Shown here: positions 9,784 through 21,064 of the stretch, one piece after another
How the letters are laid out: every line of letters starts with the position of its first letter
How positions within the stretch are numbered: the stretch's first letter is position 1
Source: Anthopleura xanthogrammica
Lineage: Eukaryota; Cnidaria; Anthozoa; Actiniaria; Actiniidae
Direction of reading: 5' to 3'
Length of the DNA stretch: 64,000 nt
Assembly (NCBI GenBank): GCA_964019055.1
Contig: OZ025216.1
Coordinates: 5,633,840-5,697,839 of the forward strand
Position numbers and translations under genes: made by a program
The notes under the pieces: model-generated
Database searches by the model: none
The model's input: the letters and a program-made list of their open reading frames with translations, nothing else
What the model was told of the DNA's origin: nothing

Positions 9784-12510
9784 CTATGATTGTTCATTTT
9801 TAATTTCTTCTCTCTTTATTTGATTTCTTAGCTTTTTTTGTTGTCCCCTGATCCATTTGTCAATGTCAGCCCTCACACAATTAGAATATCTTTTCTCCAT
9901 GATAGCTAAAAGAAAAGAAAAAAGAATTTTTACTCATATATTTTATTGTAAATCAGCCATTTTTAAGGATGACTTACTGTATAAAATATCCATTTGTGTC
10001 TTGTCCATCCCTGAAGTTCCATTTTGGGTCTTAATGCCCTTCAGGGAGGACAGGCAGATTTCGTCTCTGGAAAAAAGCTCGTTAAGAAGAATTTTCATTC
10101 CTTCAAATGGCTTTGAAGTATTTTTAATCAAACCCTCAAGATGATTCTGAAAGAAAGTCAATAATAAAAGTTACTATGATTTATACATATAAAATTGTGA
10201 ATTAGGTGTTATGATTCATGTCTGGTGTTACAGGGGAACAGTTTTCGAGTTCAAAACAACCTGTAAACAAGGACTAGATGCTCCCATTTTTACCCACTAG
10301 GTTGAATATAGTTATAGATATGTCATGACATATTGATGAAATGGGAGATCAGATTTGTGAAACACTTACACAGTTGGCAGTTCCATCTTCAGTATCAGCT
10401 GGCAAGTTCTTATTCTGAAGATGAAAATATTTTTTTCTTAGTAGTGATTAAAACAGATTGAAATGCATGTTGTATCTCCTTGATATAGTCTAAAATTATA
10501 GGAAGTCCTGTTATTTATTTAATTGAAGAGGTAAAAGTAGTGTTACACCTTTAAGTACCTTCTTTCCATGAAGTTTTGCCTTCAGGGTTTTTATCTCATC
10601 TTTAATGTTTTCTATCTCTGCCTTGAGTCTCTCCATCTCTGAGGTGATGGTCGAAGTAAACGACTGCCACTCTAATCCACCACTGCCATTAGACATGTTT
10701 GTGTGGAAATTTATAGGTGTGTTGATATCCTGAAGCATGCTTTGGGAATTATAATGTGAGGAATAATTGTCAGCTGAATGTTGGTGTAAATTATGAATAA
10801 TTGGGGATGTTGATGATAATGATGAACCTGATATGAAACTTGTGTTTGAACTAGGTGTACTGGGTGAAGAGGTTGGTAAGATAGAGTGATGCTGTGGAGT
10901 GATGTTAAAGCCGGATGGATCAAACATATTGTGATTGTAAGTAGCAGATCGGTTAGTAATAGGTGTAATGCCTGGACTAGGAAAGGGTGTGATGCCTTGG
11001 CCTGTTGTGTGTGTACCGGCAATGCCTGGACTGGTATTGTGTGTAATGTCTGGACTTGAAGTAATGTGTGTAGTGCCTGAACTGGTATTGCATGTAATGC
11101 CTGGACTAGTAGTGTGTGTAGTGCCTGAACTAGTAATAAATGGCAGTGGTGGTTCATCATCTTTTCTTGTAGCCTTGTCCATATCCAAGCGTTTCTTAGA
11201 TAATATCGACTTCACCCTTTCCTTCTGAACAGATGCCTTCAACTAAAAAAAACTGAGAGTGAGTTCTAAAGATAAAACTGCCTGGTAGAAAAAATTAGAA
11301 AAAGAAATGAGTATTGTCATTACCTCCATTTCCTTCTTTTCTTCTTTCTTTTCTTCCTTCTCTTCTTCAGACTTTGTGGGGTTATCCCTATGTAAAAACT
11401 CCCTAAAATGACAAACAAATAGACAAGCAAAGCTACAAATATACAAATAAATGGATAAATATATAGTAGAATGATAAGAAAATATATAAATAAATGGATA
11501 TATCAGTCAATAAATAAATATATGAGTATGTAATATGTAAGTAGAGCAAACACATTAAAAAGTATGTGTCACTTTATGCACTATCATTTCTTTAGTTTCT
11601 GTCGGAATGATAACAATTACTCAAATTACTCAATACATTTCAGATTTATAGATAATATGTAACATAATCTAATATGCTTTGTTCATGAGATAGATTTTTG
11701 TTTCTTATACTTACCACTTTCTTCATTCAACTGAGGGAATTGATCCTCTATAAATAACTTATTCCTTGCAAGCATGAGGTCCCTAAAATAATCAGGAAAA
11801 AACATTACTAAATAATTGTTATGGGATCCAAAACAATGAAGACGGTTTATTATCTATACACGGGATATAACATTCCCGGCTGCTTGTGCCAGTCTTTGCC
11901 AAGTTTTTGCTTCATGTTATCACTTTGGAAATGTGAATGGGAAGTGTAAGATTGCATCTAGAAACAATATATATAAACAATCATAAGAATATGGTTTAGA
12001 AAACTTCTTAAGACATACATTGTAAATATTGGTGTTTATTCAAACGTTTCGCCTGTTACGGCTTCATCAGTGAATACTGAACTTGAGATTGCTAAACGTT
12101 ATAACTTGAGATGTTGAATAGATTATAGTATTACACAATGGGTGTGTACTGAACCATTTGTTTACACTGTAAACAATATAAGTAAACAATTATAAGTATA
12201 TAAACAATTAAGAACTCTTTTATGTTACTTTTGAGATATCTTCTTGATATGATATCTAGTAGTGAGTAGTAAAATATAAATTGTAATATATAGATAGATA
12301 GCCCATTTTTTCTGTATCATACATTTTATAATTTTCAACAAACCTATCATGTAACCTTTTGGACTAACTTATATTAATAATTACCTTTAACGTTTTCCTG
12401 TAACTTTATATTTAATGGCTGTCCTGATGAATCCTCAAAACTGAGTGAATGTGGCATGAGACCAAACGTTTCTGCAAACCAGAGTGCATGTTCTGCATGG
12501 TCCCTACAGA
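9784..12510 (-). CDS. Multi-exon gene with a BEN-like C-terminal domain
   Basis: Consistent GT-AG exons on the minus strand are 11782-11715, 11402-11324, 11244-10549, 10414-10370, 10146-9978 and 9905-9784 (stop TAG at 9786-9784). Further likely exons lie near 12505-12390 (DHAEHALWFAETFGLMPHSL) and 11960-11866. The 11402 exon is Glu/Lys-rich. The 11244 exon is Ser/Thr/Pro-rich with degenerate repeats of the type SSGTTHTTSPGIT, ending in a coiled coil (SEMERLKAEIENIKDEIKTL). The last exons give ILLNELFSRDEICLSSLKGI and YTIMEKRYSNCVRADIDKWI, which resemble the BEN domain, known for DNA binding and chromatin association. The joined exon phases agree over the last three exons. The BEN assignment is by pattern only. 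Confidence 0.55.
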
Positions 12511-13277
12511 TTAAATACAAAACGTACGACATGAGAGTTTTGTAACATAGCAATTTTTTGTCCTAAAAGCCAGGCGTTGATTGTCTTTTGATTCGTTTAT
12601 CATTATTCATTATTTATTCATTATTTAGAATGTATTTTAGGCCACTAACGTGTGGCTTAAATTTCGTTGGTGTTAGTGGCTTAAAATGTTACAGTATATA
12701 TAATGTTGTAAATTATTTTTATCTGTATATATTTAATTTCACAGACATTAGTGAGTGGCTTAAAATGTTACAGTATATATATACAGTATTAACAACATAT
12801 TATGTCATTATTTGTAGTCCCTATCAACGTTTCTCTCTATATCCAAAAAGTTCAATAAATACATATAAATTTCAATAAAATAATGAAAGAAAAAATTTTG
12901 GTTATTCATGAAAATGGAGTTAAATAATTTCCAAAATATTTTTGTTTTGCCTACTCCAGTTAAATATCCAATTTTCTCAAATTTTTATATTATATTCTAT
13001 CATGAGCAAATGATATGTATCAATTAATTTGCAACATATATGTGCATGCAGCCAGCACTGCACATGGTGCAACGTGTTCTGCAATTCCAGAAAGGCTAAT
13101 TTCCAGGGAAGTCATTGCTATATGTTTTGTTCAACATACAATTCTATTTTTTTTATACAAGATTAAGTCAAGATCAAGCCACCATGGCCAGCCAAAAGGG
13201 ATATTAATAGTCTATGTTTTTTTTCTGTTTCCTTTCCTTTTTGTTAGTAGTGGGGAGACTAAATAGGTCTTTGGTTT
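12511..13277. other. AT-rich intron-like sequence with a duplicated 28-mer
   Basis: No supported coding sequence. A 28-bp segment beginning AGTGGCTTAAAATGTTACAG occurs at 12675-12702 and again at 12754-12781. It is probably intronic to the minus-strand gene model around it. Confidence 0.5.
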
Positions 13278-13983
13278 TCAAGAACGTAACCCTTCCACCC
13301 TTTCTTTACTGCAGGCCTGGGTTTGTCTAGATCTTTCCCCCTGATATCTTATCTGATGAGTCTTTTTTGCTGCAGCTGGCAGCTGCCACCTCTTTCTTTT
13401 CCATAGTGGCTTTTTCTTGGCTGCAGGGGGATCCACTATTTCATGGTTTTCATCAGCTGCAGCTGGTTGATGGACATGTTTCCTCTTACCACTTGCCATT
13501 AGTTGTTTTTTTTGTAAAGAAATCTTTCACCAGGCTAAATACAAAAAAATATATGTAGATTATAAAATCCAGATACACCTATAAATATATGTACTAGCTG
13601 TAGATTGATGTTATTGGATGTTGTACATTAACCCACAATGATCAAGCTAAGTGAGCAGGAAATGCATTGGTATTGGTTTTATGTGTACACAAAAGCAATG
13701 ATGTTTCTACTGTAGCTAATAATAATAATAACAAAAGACTTGTTCTGGGTTTTTTCTTAGGTAGGTGCCCCTTCAATACAGCTACCCTCCCTTGAATAAG
13801 AAAATCCTGTATCCTCCCCTGCTTGATTAATAAGTTAAGCACCATGTGTAAGCACAGCATTTCCTATGGATAGGTCACATACCTTAAAACTCTCCAGGAG
13901 CCTTTCCCCTCTTTTGCTGTCTTTAATTTTCACCCCTTTTCCATCTTTATATGTTGACTGGACAGCCAAGATTGCATAATCCT
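13278..13983 (-). CDS. Candidate upstream exons of the minus-strand gene
   Basis: One exon, 13983-13883 (ttcaag|AGG ... TTTAAG|gtatgt), encodes DYAILAVQSTYKDGKGVKIK followed by DSKRGERLLESFK. A second open stretch, 13499-13278, begins MASGKRKHVHQPAAADENHE and is rich in Lys, Arg, Pro and Ala. Both lie upstream, in the same orientation, of the BEN-like gene and could be its 5' exons. I cannot prove the connection and recognise no domain in either. Confidence 0.35.
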
Positions 13984-14289
13984 CTTGAAACATAAGAATA
14001 TTATTATTATAACTATTGTTATTGAACATTTTAATTTATTTCATTTTTTTTACTAATATATATTTTACAATGAATACAAAAAAGCTTACAGTAGAATTAT
14101 TAATGAATTCGAATATGTTTTTTTAGTCAAAGCACATTCATTACACCCAGAAGGAATCATGTTTTCAGACTGGAAAATAATATATATATAAGTATCTGAC
14201 ACTGAGGTAGGTTTACATACCATCTATTTTGGATGTTCTTATATAGGAAGCCCTTCCTATTTTCGTGATGCCATCCATTATGTACAAGA

Positions 14290-15290
14290 TGATGATGATG
14301 ATGATGATTGATTGATTGATTGATTTTATTTTACTCATATATTTTTTTTACATCTTTTAACAATTTTACATTATAATAATTAATAAATTGAAGAAGAAAA
14401 ATAAAATGTTATACTAATTTCTATCTATATTACATAGTACTAAGTGGAAAGGATAACTTATAATATAAATTAGTATTTTTGTTTGAGCCTGGTGGTCAAA
14501 TTAACAATATGTTTTCTAGTTGACCTCCAGCCTTTTTATATTAACAATTTTTGATGACAGAATTAAGGAAAATTACAAAAGGTATATTTATACTAAGTAG
14601 AAATATGGAAAAATATTGAGCAAAAATGTTAAGCCTGATGAGAAGCTTATATATAAGGTAGGGAAAATATATATTTATAGTGAGAGAAAATAGTATGTAT
14701 ATCTTCATAGGAAGAGAAGTGAAAATTATGGAAAAATATAAGTATATAGTATAATATAAATTATATAATATAGTATAATATAATATAAAGTATATTGAAC
14801 AATATTATTATAGGCTCTGATTTGAAAGAATATATTCTTTCAGTTTTTTCTTAAAGGAAAATGTATTTGAAGATTTAAGATGAGCTGGGAGCATTTTCCA
14901 AAGATCAATCGCAGCAAATGAAATACTTTGCTTGCCTATATTTGTTCTTACTTTCGGTTTATATAGATTCTGTTTATAGGCATATCTAGTGTTATATGAA
15001 TGCACTTGACTGGCATATGTAAACATCGACATAAACACAGAGGGAAGTTTAGCATTATGCCAGAGGTGCATAAATTCTAACACTTTAGAGTGATAAATGT
15101 TTTCAACGGATAAAATATTTAAGAGGTTTAATAGGGGTTTTGCGCTTTCCTTGTCTTTTCCATAAGTTGTGGCAAAAAAAATTAGTCGCATAAGATGATT
15201 TTGTTTTATCTGAATTTTATTGATGTGAGTTTTATATGTGCTACCCCATGCCATGATAGCATAAGATATGTATGGATAGATCAAATTTAG
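14290..15290 (-). mobile_element. 5'-truncated CR1/Jockey-type LINE inserted in an exon
   Basis: The minus strand encodes SYAIMAWGSTYKTHINKIQI, ENIYHSKVLEFMHLWHNAKL and AAIDLWKMLPAHLKSSNTFS, the C-terminal end of a CR1/Jockey-type LINE ORF2, stopping at 14808. About 500 bp of AT-rich 3' UTR follows, ending in a (GATT)n/(GAT)n tail at 14290-14320, which is how such LINEs end. The insertion lies in an exon of the Crypton-like gene and happens to keep its frame. Confidence 0.75.
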
Positions 15291-15716
15291 TTCCTTCTCT
15301 GGCATTTCATCCACGTCTTTTTCAAATTTCTTCTCTTCCTGCTTTCGCGTATCTTTTCTCAGAGAGTGCCTCCATAAAGGGAGTTTCTTAATAAGAAGCT
15401 TGACCTCTTCTTTTTTACCAGGTCTTACAAGACGATCTGTGATTAGGAATCTGCAAAATTTTTCCACGGTCAGAAGGTATACTTTAAGTGTTTTTGCAGA
15501 TAAACCTTTTTGACTTAGTTTTCTTTTGTTCAGTTCTTTTTCTACAAAGTTTTCCCAGATGTGGCTGTGTTTCCGAATCCAGTTTACATTGACCTCATGT
15601 TTATCGCTCAGGGCAAGGGACATCCTGTGAATTCTTTGAGTGCATTGAAAAGCATCTCGCTCACCTTTGCGGCCTCCATCTGGATGCTGAAGATGCTTGC
15701 AGAACTTCTTTAGCAT
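14808..15716 (-). pseudogene. Chimeric ORF: Crypton-like N-terminal domain fused to LINE tail
   Basis: A single 302-codon frame whose first part (15716 to about 15290) is the Crypton-like exon and whose second part (about 15290-14808) is LINE ORF2. The join is between EKKFEKDVDEMP and the LINE-typical LIYPYISYAIMAWGS. The downstream recombinase part of the host gene is not in the ORF. A further possible host exon (IMDGITKIGRASYIRTSKID) is visible just beyond the LINE at 14285-14210. Confidence 0.65.
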
Positions 15717-16315
15717 CTTGATATGAGAAACGTCACTGTATGTCCAACATTCATTCCAATTGATGTATTGTTTATTGTTTTGCTCTTCTTCACTGTCTTC
15801 GTCATCTTCTTCATCCTCGTCGTTGGTCTCATCTCCGTCACTGTCTATGCCATCATCTCTGCCATCCTCCCTGTCCTCTTCTCTGCCATCATCTCTGCAA
15901 TCTTCTCCATCATCTTGGTCATCATCACTGCCATCCTCCCTGTCCTCTACTCTGCCATCGTCTCTGCCATCATCTCTGCAATCTTCTCCATCATCTTTGT
16001 CATCATAACTGCCATCATCCCTGTCCTCTACTCTGCCATCATCTCTGCAATCTTCTTCATCATCTTTGTCATCATCACTGCCATCATCCCTGTCCTCTAC
16101 TCTGCCATCATCACTGCCATCATCTCTGCAATCTTCTTCATCATCTTTGTCATCATCACTGTCATCATCCCTGTCCTCTACTCTGCCATCATCTCTGCAA
16201 TCTTCTTCATCATCTCAGTCATCATCTACGTCATAATTTTCGTCATCATCTACATTTTCTGGAGAATTTTCATTTTCTAATTCCTCTATAACTTTGTCTT
16301 CATTCTCGTCATTAC
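15290..16315 (-). CDS. Crypton-like exon: acidic repeats plus SAM-like core-binding domain
   Basis: After an AATAG acceptor at 16316-16318 the frame reads NDENEDKVIEELENENSPEN, then Asp/Glu-rich repeats (EDCRDDGRVEDRDDGSDDDK type). It continues without a break into LKKFCKHLQHPDGGRKGERD, WENFVEKELNKRKLS and KTLKVYLLTVEKFCRFLI. The second part resembles the N-terminal SAM-like core-binding domain of Crypton/tyrosine-recombinase-derived genes of cnidarians and fish. A TGA at 16215-16217 interrupts the acidic part, so the copy is damaged unless the upstream start is not used. Probably a transposon-derived gene; DNA binding is expected from the family, not shown here. Confidence 0.5.
15849..16229. 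repeat. Coding minisatellite, units 81-81-69-81-69 bp
   Basis: Unit starts are at 15849, 15930, 16011, 16080 and 16161. The 69-bp units lack one 12-bp segment of the 81-bp units, so the array keeps frame (27 or 23 residues). On the minus strand it encodes the Asp-rich repeats of the Crypton-like exon. Confidence 0.85.
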
Positions 16316-16378
16316 CTATTAAGATAATATGTTACTCAATATCAATATTACGTTCATGAATCTTTGTCATTAATTTCT

Positions 16379-16645
<267 letters not shown>

Positions 16646-16660
16646 ACAACAACAACAACA

Positions 16661-16888
16661 TTACTTCACGTTTTTCCTACTCGTACCTTTCTTTCTTTTT
16701 GTTGTCGTTGTATTTGATAGATTCTCCTTTCTCTTTTGGTTCTGAGTACATTTCTTTCTTTTTCCAAATCTTGTTTTCTTTTCTTTTTCCTTGTTGCTGG
16801 ATTGTACAGGCTTTTCAACTTTTTCGTATTCACTGGATGAACTTCCTCGCTTTCGTTTCATAAACTCCTTGTGAGCTTCTCTAAGCAC
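16661..16888 (-). CDS. Basic exon, possible 5' part of the acidic/Crypton-like gene
   Basis: Open frame MLREAHKEFMKRKRGSSSSE followed by a Lys-rich stretch with nuclear-signal-like blocks (RFGKRKKC, KRKENLS). No domain is recognised. Position and orientation suggest an exon upstream of the acidic region; splice sites are not clear. Confidence 0.3.
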   Translation of the reverse strand: MLREAHKEFMKRKRGSSSSEYEKVEKPVQSSNKEKEKKTRFGKRKKCTQNQKRKENLSNTTTTKRKKGTSRKNVK

Positions 16889-17072
16889 ATGGTGATAAGT
16901 CTTAGAATTTCTGAATTAAGAACAATCATTTTTTTAGTTGCATGTGTGAGTAAGCTGCAACAAGAGGAAAGTTAAATTAGAGGAAAACCACAACTCCTGA
17001 CACCCTTAATATTTCAGAGTGCATGATGTCAGTTTTCAAGATTATTGTAGATACACTTCATTATATTTTTTG

Positions 17073-17175
17073 GGGGTGGGGGTGGTGGTGGTGGTGGTGG
17101 TGATGGTGGTGATAGTGGTGGTGGTGGTGGTGATGGTGGTGATGATGATGATGATGATGATGATCATGATCATCA
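17073..17175. repeat. (GGT)n/(GAT)n microsatellite
   Basis: An imperfect GGT/GAT trinucleotide tract ending in GATGATGATCATGATCATC, which is locally palindromic. The His-rich and Val-rich open frames over it are only consequences of the repeat. Confidence 0.9.
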
Positions 17176-17180
17176 TCATC

Positions 17181-18021
17181 ATGCATGGATGGATGTATGA
17201 GTTGATAATGTTGCATAACTACCTGAAAAACAAGTTTATCTTCAGACAAATCCTTTTGCAGAGGGTGCACATAAGCTATGGCCTGCCCTAGCCTGTCTTT
17301 AAGATATATGGAGCTGTATAACCAAATGGACCAGGATAAATGGAGGAAAGTTCTTTCTGCCCGGCACCACCACCCCCAGAAGAGCACAAAATCTCAAAAC
17401 AACCTCAAATTCCTCATGATTGGCTGATTTAGGAATGACGACTCTGGCTTTTCCCAACCCCGCATCAAGATATGTGCCAAGATGATCCCAAGTGGGTGTC
17501 ATAACTGCATCTTGTCTAGACATGACACAAAATTCATGTGCCCATGTGTCTTTAGGAGTAAACACCTGCCTTGTAGGTACATATCCAGACCATTTTGGTT
17601 TTTTTTTGTGGTGGTTTAAACCTTGATACTGTCATGGAACACATTCCTGGAAATCTTTGCCTGCAAAAATTTAAAGAAAATAGTGTTTTTCCTTACATTG
17701 CAAAATCATATTCCTCTCCTAGGCAAAAGGGTACAGAATGGTGGGCTGCAAAAATCATTTTATTAAGACTAGTTTTATGTAAACCCCCCTCCCCCCCCCC
17801 CTCATTTGTTTTGCAGAATAAGGCATGTCTAACCCATAATTTTTAGGTAAGAAATAGAGTGACACCCCTTGACTGTGCATGGCTTTTGCTTTATAGCCAA
17901 CCCAATTTTATATGCATGGAAACAGTGACCCAACCCCTGTACTATAATTATTAATGGACAGATGGGTTGAGCTGCAGGTTGATGCTGAGCTTGAGCTTGA
18001 GCTCTAAAATTTGCAAGTTGC
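17181..18021. repeat. Segmental duplication, copy 1 (partner 20194-21035)
   Basis: Roughly 840 bp, starting ATGCATGGATGGATGTATGA and ending ATTTGCAAGTTGC, is repeated in the same orientation 3 kb away with few differences. Differences include a 9-versus-8-nt A/G run, a 10-nt segment (CCTAAAGACA) missing from copy 2, and a small tandem GGAAATCTTT change. Copy 1 is joined at 18021 to a Gypsy fragment. Copy 2 continues into its own 5' exon. Confidence 0.9.
17232..18021 (-). pseudogene. HECT-like (G2E3-type) gene, N-terminal region, copy 1
   Basis: The minus strand shows LANFRAQAQAQHQPAAQPIC, then after an intron (gcag acceptor near 17662) PKWSGYVPTRQVFTPKDTWA, VVIPKSANHEEFE and, in other frames, CFEILCSSGGGGAGQKELS plus LKDRLGQAIAYVHPLQKDLS. 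This order (FELL, Gly-rich, then GYT..., then QA..Y.HPLQ.DL) is familiar to me from N-terminal parts of cnidarian and fish HECT/G2E3-like proteins. Several frame changes, shared with copy 2, show the gene was dead before duplication. Copy 1 also has an extra A in the A-run before PKWSG. Confidence 0.5.
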
Positions 18022-18405
18022 ACCTCTTGTGTGACTGTAGGAGATGGAGGTCTTGCTACTTTCTTACTTGTGAACACTGGTTTGTTGGGACTTGTTACAT
18101 CAGTTGCTGGTATTCTACTCAGTACCACTAGGGGTGTTGACTATGTATGATCTGTTGATCTGTTCTTGTACCTTTCCACTTTCCTTTCTACTTTATCTTT
18201 GATCCATACTTTGTTGTTGTTCTGCAGAACTGGTAACTGCCTGGCTGCATGATGTGAATCAAAGTTCAGTTTCATGTTTAGTCTTGCCTTTTCCTCCTTC
18301 TGTAGTAGGTCTTCTGTCTTTGGAGGTGCTGCTTGTAGGTTGCAAGTTGCTACTGGTAACTTTTTTTCTAAGCTTTTAAAACATACGCAATTCTGCTGGA
18401 CTGTA
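18022..18405 (-). pseudogene. Gypsy integrase C-terminal fragment
   Basis: The minus strand gives TYSPAELRMF, then after a frame change KKLPVATCNLQAAPP, MKLNFDSHHAARQLPVLQNN, NKVWIKDKVERKVERYK and ATDVTSPNKPVFTSKKVARP. SPAELL..R.LR.KLP followed by LP.L...D.VWI.D is the standard C-terminal end of Gypsy/Ty3 integrases. It is fused upstream to the DUF3504 exon and downstream to the segmental duplication, so this spot is a mosaic breakpoint. Confidence 0.6.
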
Positions 18406-19252
18406 GGTTTTGGAGACACTTTCATCATAGGTAACTGATTCAGAATCTATTCTAAAATTAGAGTACCTTAAATTCCTATGTTGTTTTGAACTTATTCCAA
18501 ACAGTTTACTGTTATAAAAGTAAATTGTTGTAAGCAAGAAGTTAGCTGAGTGGCAACCCATGAGACCCAACTTCCAAAAAGCAGCCTCATCTTCTTCTGA
18601 TATTTTTTTTTCTCGTTCCTCCATTTTGGATTGTATGCCCACGCCCTGTTGGGTAGCCTGCCGCATGTCCACATCCAAAGCATGTCTGAATATGTTCAAC
18701 CTTGAAAGGAACAAATATTAATAAAAACTATTAATAATGATTCTACGCTCAGATATACAAAGAATCTACTCCAACCAACCCCAAAATCATAGTCATAGTC
18801 CTACAAAATAAACTTATTTACTAACCTTCTATCGTTTTGATTTAGCAGTAAAATGGCATTTCCACTTTCAGCTAGATGGCGTTGAAGGCCACCAGCAATC
18901 ATGTATAGACTTCTTCCTGGATACATGTACCTCTCTCCGTTTACCTTCACCACTTCCTGGACAAACTTAGTCAACCAAAAGTTCAGGGTCTCTGCATTCA
19001 TGTTGGCGATATTGTTTCTAATGACTGTACTATTCAAATGTCAATTTCAAACGAACGCTGCTCTTTGGAAGAATCTTTGTTGGCTCTACCAATTTGCCAT
19101 TCGGAAAAGACTTTAAAGGCCCACTTCGTAGAGGAACGTGTAAATTTTGGGATGCACTCTTCCAATGTGTTTTTTTCTTCTTCTTTAGACTTTGGTGGCC
19201 TAAACTGCCGCTTTGGAGGCATGTTGTTACTCATCCAAAAGCTAGTGCCCAA
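18406..19252 (-). pseudogene. DUF3504/Crypton-derived gene, partial
   Basis: Three minus-strand blocks read in order: 19252-19034 (MPPKRQFRPPKSKEEEKNTL, TKWAFKVFSEWQI), 19037-18801 (NAETLNFWLTKFVQEVVKVN, SLYMIAGGLQRHLAE) and 18714 to about 18410 (LNIFRHALDVDMRQATQQGV, EDEAAFWKLGLMG, LTTIYFYNSKLFGISSKQHR). This is the order and wording of the DUF3504 domain, derived from Crypton tyrosine recombinases and found in ZMYM and QRICH1 proteins. Blocks 1 and 2 are out of frame by two bases at about 19035 unless an unseen intron lies there. Block 3 runs into the Gypsy fragment after ESVTYDESVSK. Confidence 0.65.
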
Positions 19253-19397
19253 AAGACTTCACATGCAAATAAAATACTGACAAAGTTCTCCACATTTGAA
19301 TTTCTAATTTTATTCATCTATTATTACTGTAGGTCAATTCCCAAATGCAAACAACCCACCTTTTTCTTTTGTTTTCTCACATCAATACATGATAATT

Positions 19398-19838
19398 TCA
19401 TTGAAATTGGACAAAATGGTCGTTGAATATTAATGAGTTTCTTAAGCCATTCAAAAAACTCGCAACTCTTGTTTTATCAGGTTGTTTCAATGTGCTAGGT
19501 GCTGACGGTGATGGTAGTAAGGTATAAAGATCAACATAGTTATAGTTACCTTGAGGTTGTGTAGCTTGATCATGTACTGGGGCACAACCCCCTTCTTTGT
19601 CAACGATGCGGGACCGCATTTCATCTTGCTCTAGTTTGAGCGCCCCCACTTGGTTGGATAATGCCCTGATCGCTTTCAGGATCTGTGCGTTTTTTGAACT
19701 TTCATGCTCCAAGGCCAGATCATCGTCTGACTCAGGCTTGAGGCCTTCGAAATGTTTCCCCGGCGGCCCAAAGGAATGGAAGGCTTTAGACGTTTTGCAG
19801 CCCGGGCAGAGACTTGATCTTGGCTTCTTGGATGCCAT
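19398..19838 (-). CDS. Zinc-motif/coiled-coil protein, retroelement-type (146 aa)
   Basis: Open frame from Met at 19838. It begins MASKKPRSSLCPGCKTSKAF and HSFGPPGKHFEGL, then an acidic coiled coil (ILKAIRALSNQVGALKLEQD), then a Ser/Pro region. The CPxC...HSFGPPGKxxEG start is familiar from gag-like or transposon-linked cnidarian proteins, but I cannot name the family. The frame ends in sequence resembling an intron or untranslated region. No partner genes are visible. Confidence 0.4.
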   Translation of the reverse strand: MASKKPRSSLCPGCKTSKAFHSFGPPGKHFEGLKPESDDDLALEHESSKNAQILKAIRALSNQVGALKLEQDEMRSRIVDKEGGCAPVHDQATQPQGNYNYVDLYTLLPSPSAPSTLKQPDKTRVASFLNGLRNSLIFNDHFVQFQ

Positions 19839-20193
19839 TATAAATCAATCAGAATAAGTTAAACACTAAAATAGTATAGACTAAGTGCAACAAGTGCAAG
19901 AATTTTGTACGAGAGTAATACGCGAACGAACGTGGCAAGACACCGGATACCCTCGTAACCTTCCATTCCCCATTAAACTATATTAATCATTAACTAATAA
20001 CACTAAAATCGCTCGGGATTTTATACCTACCTGATAAAACACTCCCTTCGTTTATTAAATAGTACATAGATGAAACAAATGTTCAAATGAATATCCAAAT
20101 AACAATAGTATGTGATAAACCCAAAAAATAATTAGCAAATAGATACATGTGTCAATAAAAAATGAATGAATAAGTAACAAAATCGATGAATAG
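19839..20193. other. AT-rich spacer, nothing recognised
   Basis: No coding sequence or clear repeat is visible between the zinc-motif ORF and copy 2 of the duplication. Confidence 0.5.
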
Positions 20194-21035
20194 ATGCATG
20201 GATGGATGTATGAGTTGATAATGTTGCATAACTACCTGAAAAACAAGTTTATCTTCAGATAAATCCTTTTGCAGAGGGTGCACATAAGCTATGGCCTGCC
20301 CTAGCCTGTCTTTAAGATATATGGAGCTGTATAACCAAATGGACTAGGATAAATGGAGGAAAGTTCTTTCTGCCCGGCACCACCATCCCCAGAAGAGCGC
20401 AAAATCTCAAAACAACCTCAAATTCCTCATGATTGGCTGATTTAGGAATGACAACTCTGGCTTTTCCCAACCCCGCATCAAGTAATATGCCAAGATGATC
20501 CCAAGTGGGTGTCATAACTGCATCTTGTCTAGACATGACACAAAATTCATGTGCCCATGAGTAAACACCTGCCTTGTAGGTACATATCCAGACCATTTTG
20601 GTTTCTTTTGTGGTGGTTTAAACCTTGATACTGTCATGGAACACATTCCTGGAAATCTTTTCCTGGAAATCTTTGCCTGCAAAAATTTAAAGAAAATAGT
20701 GTTTTTCCTTACATTGCAAAATCATATTCCTCTCCTAGGCAAAAGGGTACAGAATGGTGGGCTGCAAAAATCATTATATTAAGACTAGTTTTATGTAAAC
20801 AACCCTCCCCCCCCCCTCATTTGTTTTGCAGAATAAGGCATGTCTAACCCATAATTTTTAGGTAAGAAATAAAGTGACACCCTTGACTGTGCATGGCTTT
20901 TGCTTTTTAGCCAACCCAATTTTATATGCATGGAAACAGTGACCCAACCCCTGTACTATAATTATTAATGGACAGATGGGTTGAGCTGCAGGTTGATGCT
21001 GAGGTTGAGCTTGAGCTCTCAAATTTGCAAGTTGC
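20194..21035. repeat. Segmental duplication, copy 2
   Basis: The direct partner of 17181-18021. It has kept the 5' exon of the HECT-like gene next to it (up to 21064), so copy 2 holds the ancestral junction on that side and copy 1 is the truncated derivative. Confidence 0.9.
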
Positions 21036-21064
21036 TGAGGGTTCGGCTGCTGGGGAGCTGACAT
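20245..21064 (-). pseudogene. HECT-like (G2E3-type) gene, N-terminal region, copy 2 with first exon
   Basis: The first exon starts at ATG 21064 (MSAPQQPNPQQLANLRAQAQ) and runs to a GTGTCA donor near 20877. The second exon shows PPQKKPKWSGYVPTRQVFT in a clean frame, then loses 10 nt (CCTAAAGACA, present in copy 1) and shifts. The downstream frame changes around FEVVLRFCALL and YTAPYILKT are the same as in copy 1. Not functional as it stands. Confidence 0.5.

Noticed and set aside
12020..12120. Penelope-like element end (CGTTTCGCC...GCTTCATCAG)
   Set aside because: The short motif is suggestive, but no GIY-YIG or RT coding sequence is near.
15838..16229. CRISPR-like array
   Set aside because: Units are contiguous with no unique spacers and keep a coding frame. 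It is a minisatellite in an animal genome.
15723..16280. Long hydrophobic plus-strand protein (Ile/Val/Phe-rich, membrane-like)
   Set aside because: It is the reverse strand of the Asp-rich coding minisatellite. The acidic minus-strand frame is continuous with a recognisable domain; the hydrophobic frame is its shadow.
17061..17387. His-rich protein with a run of histidines
   Set aside because: The His run is the (GGT/GAT)n microsatellite. Only the part upstream (QAIAYVHPLQKDLS) is gene-derived, as part of the HECT-like pseudogene.
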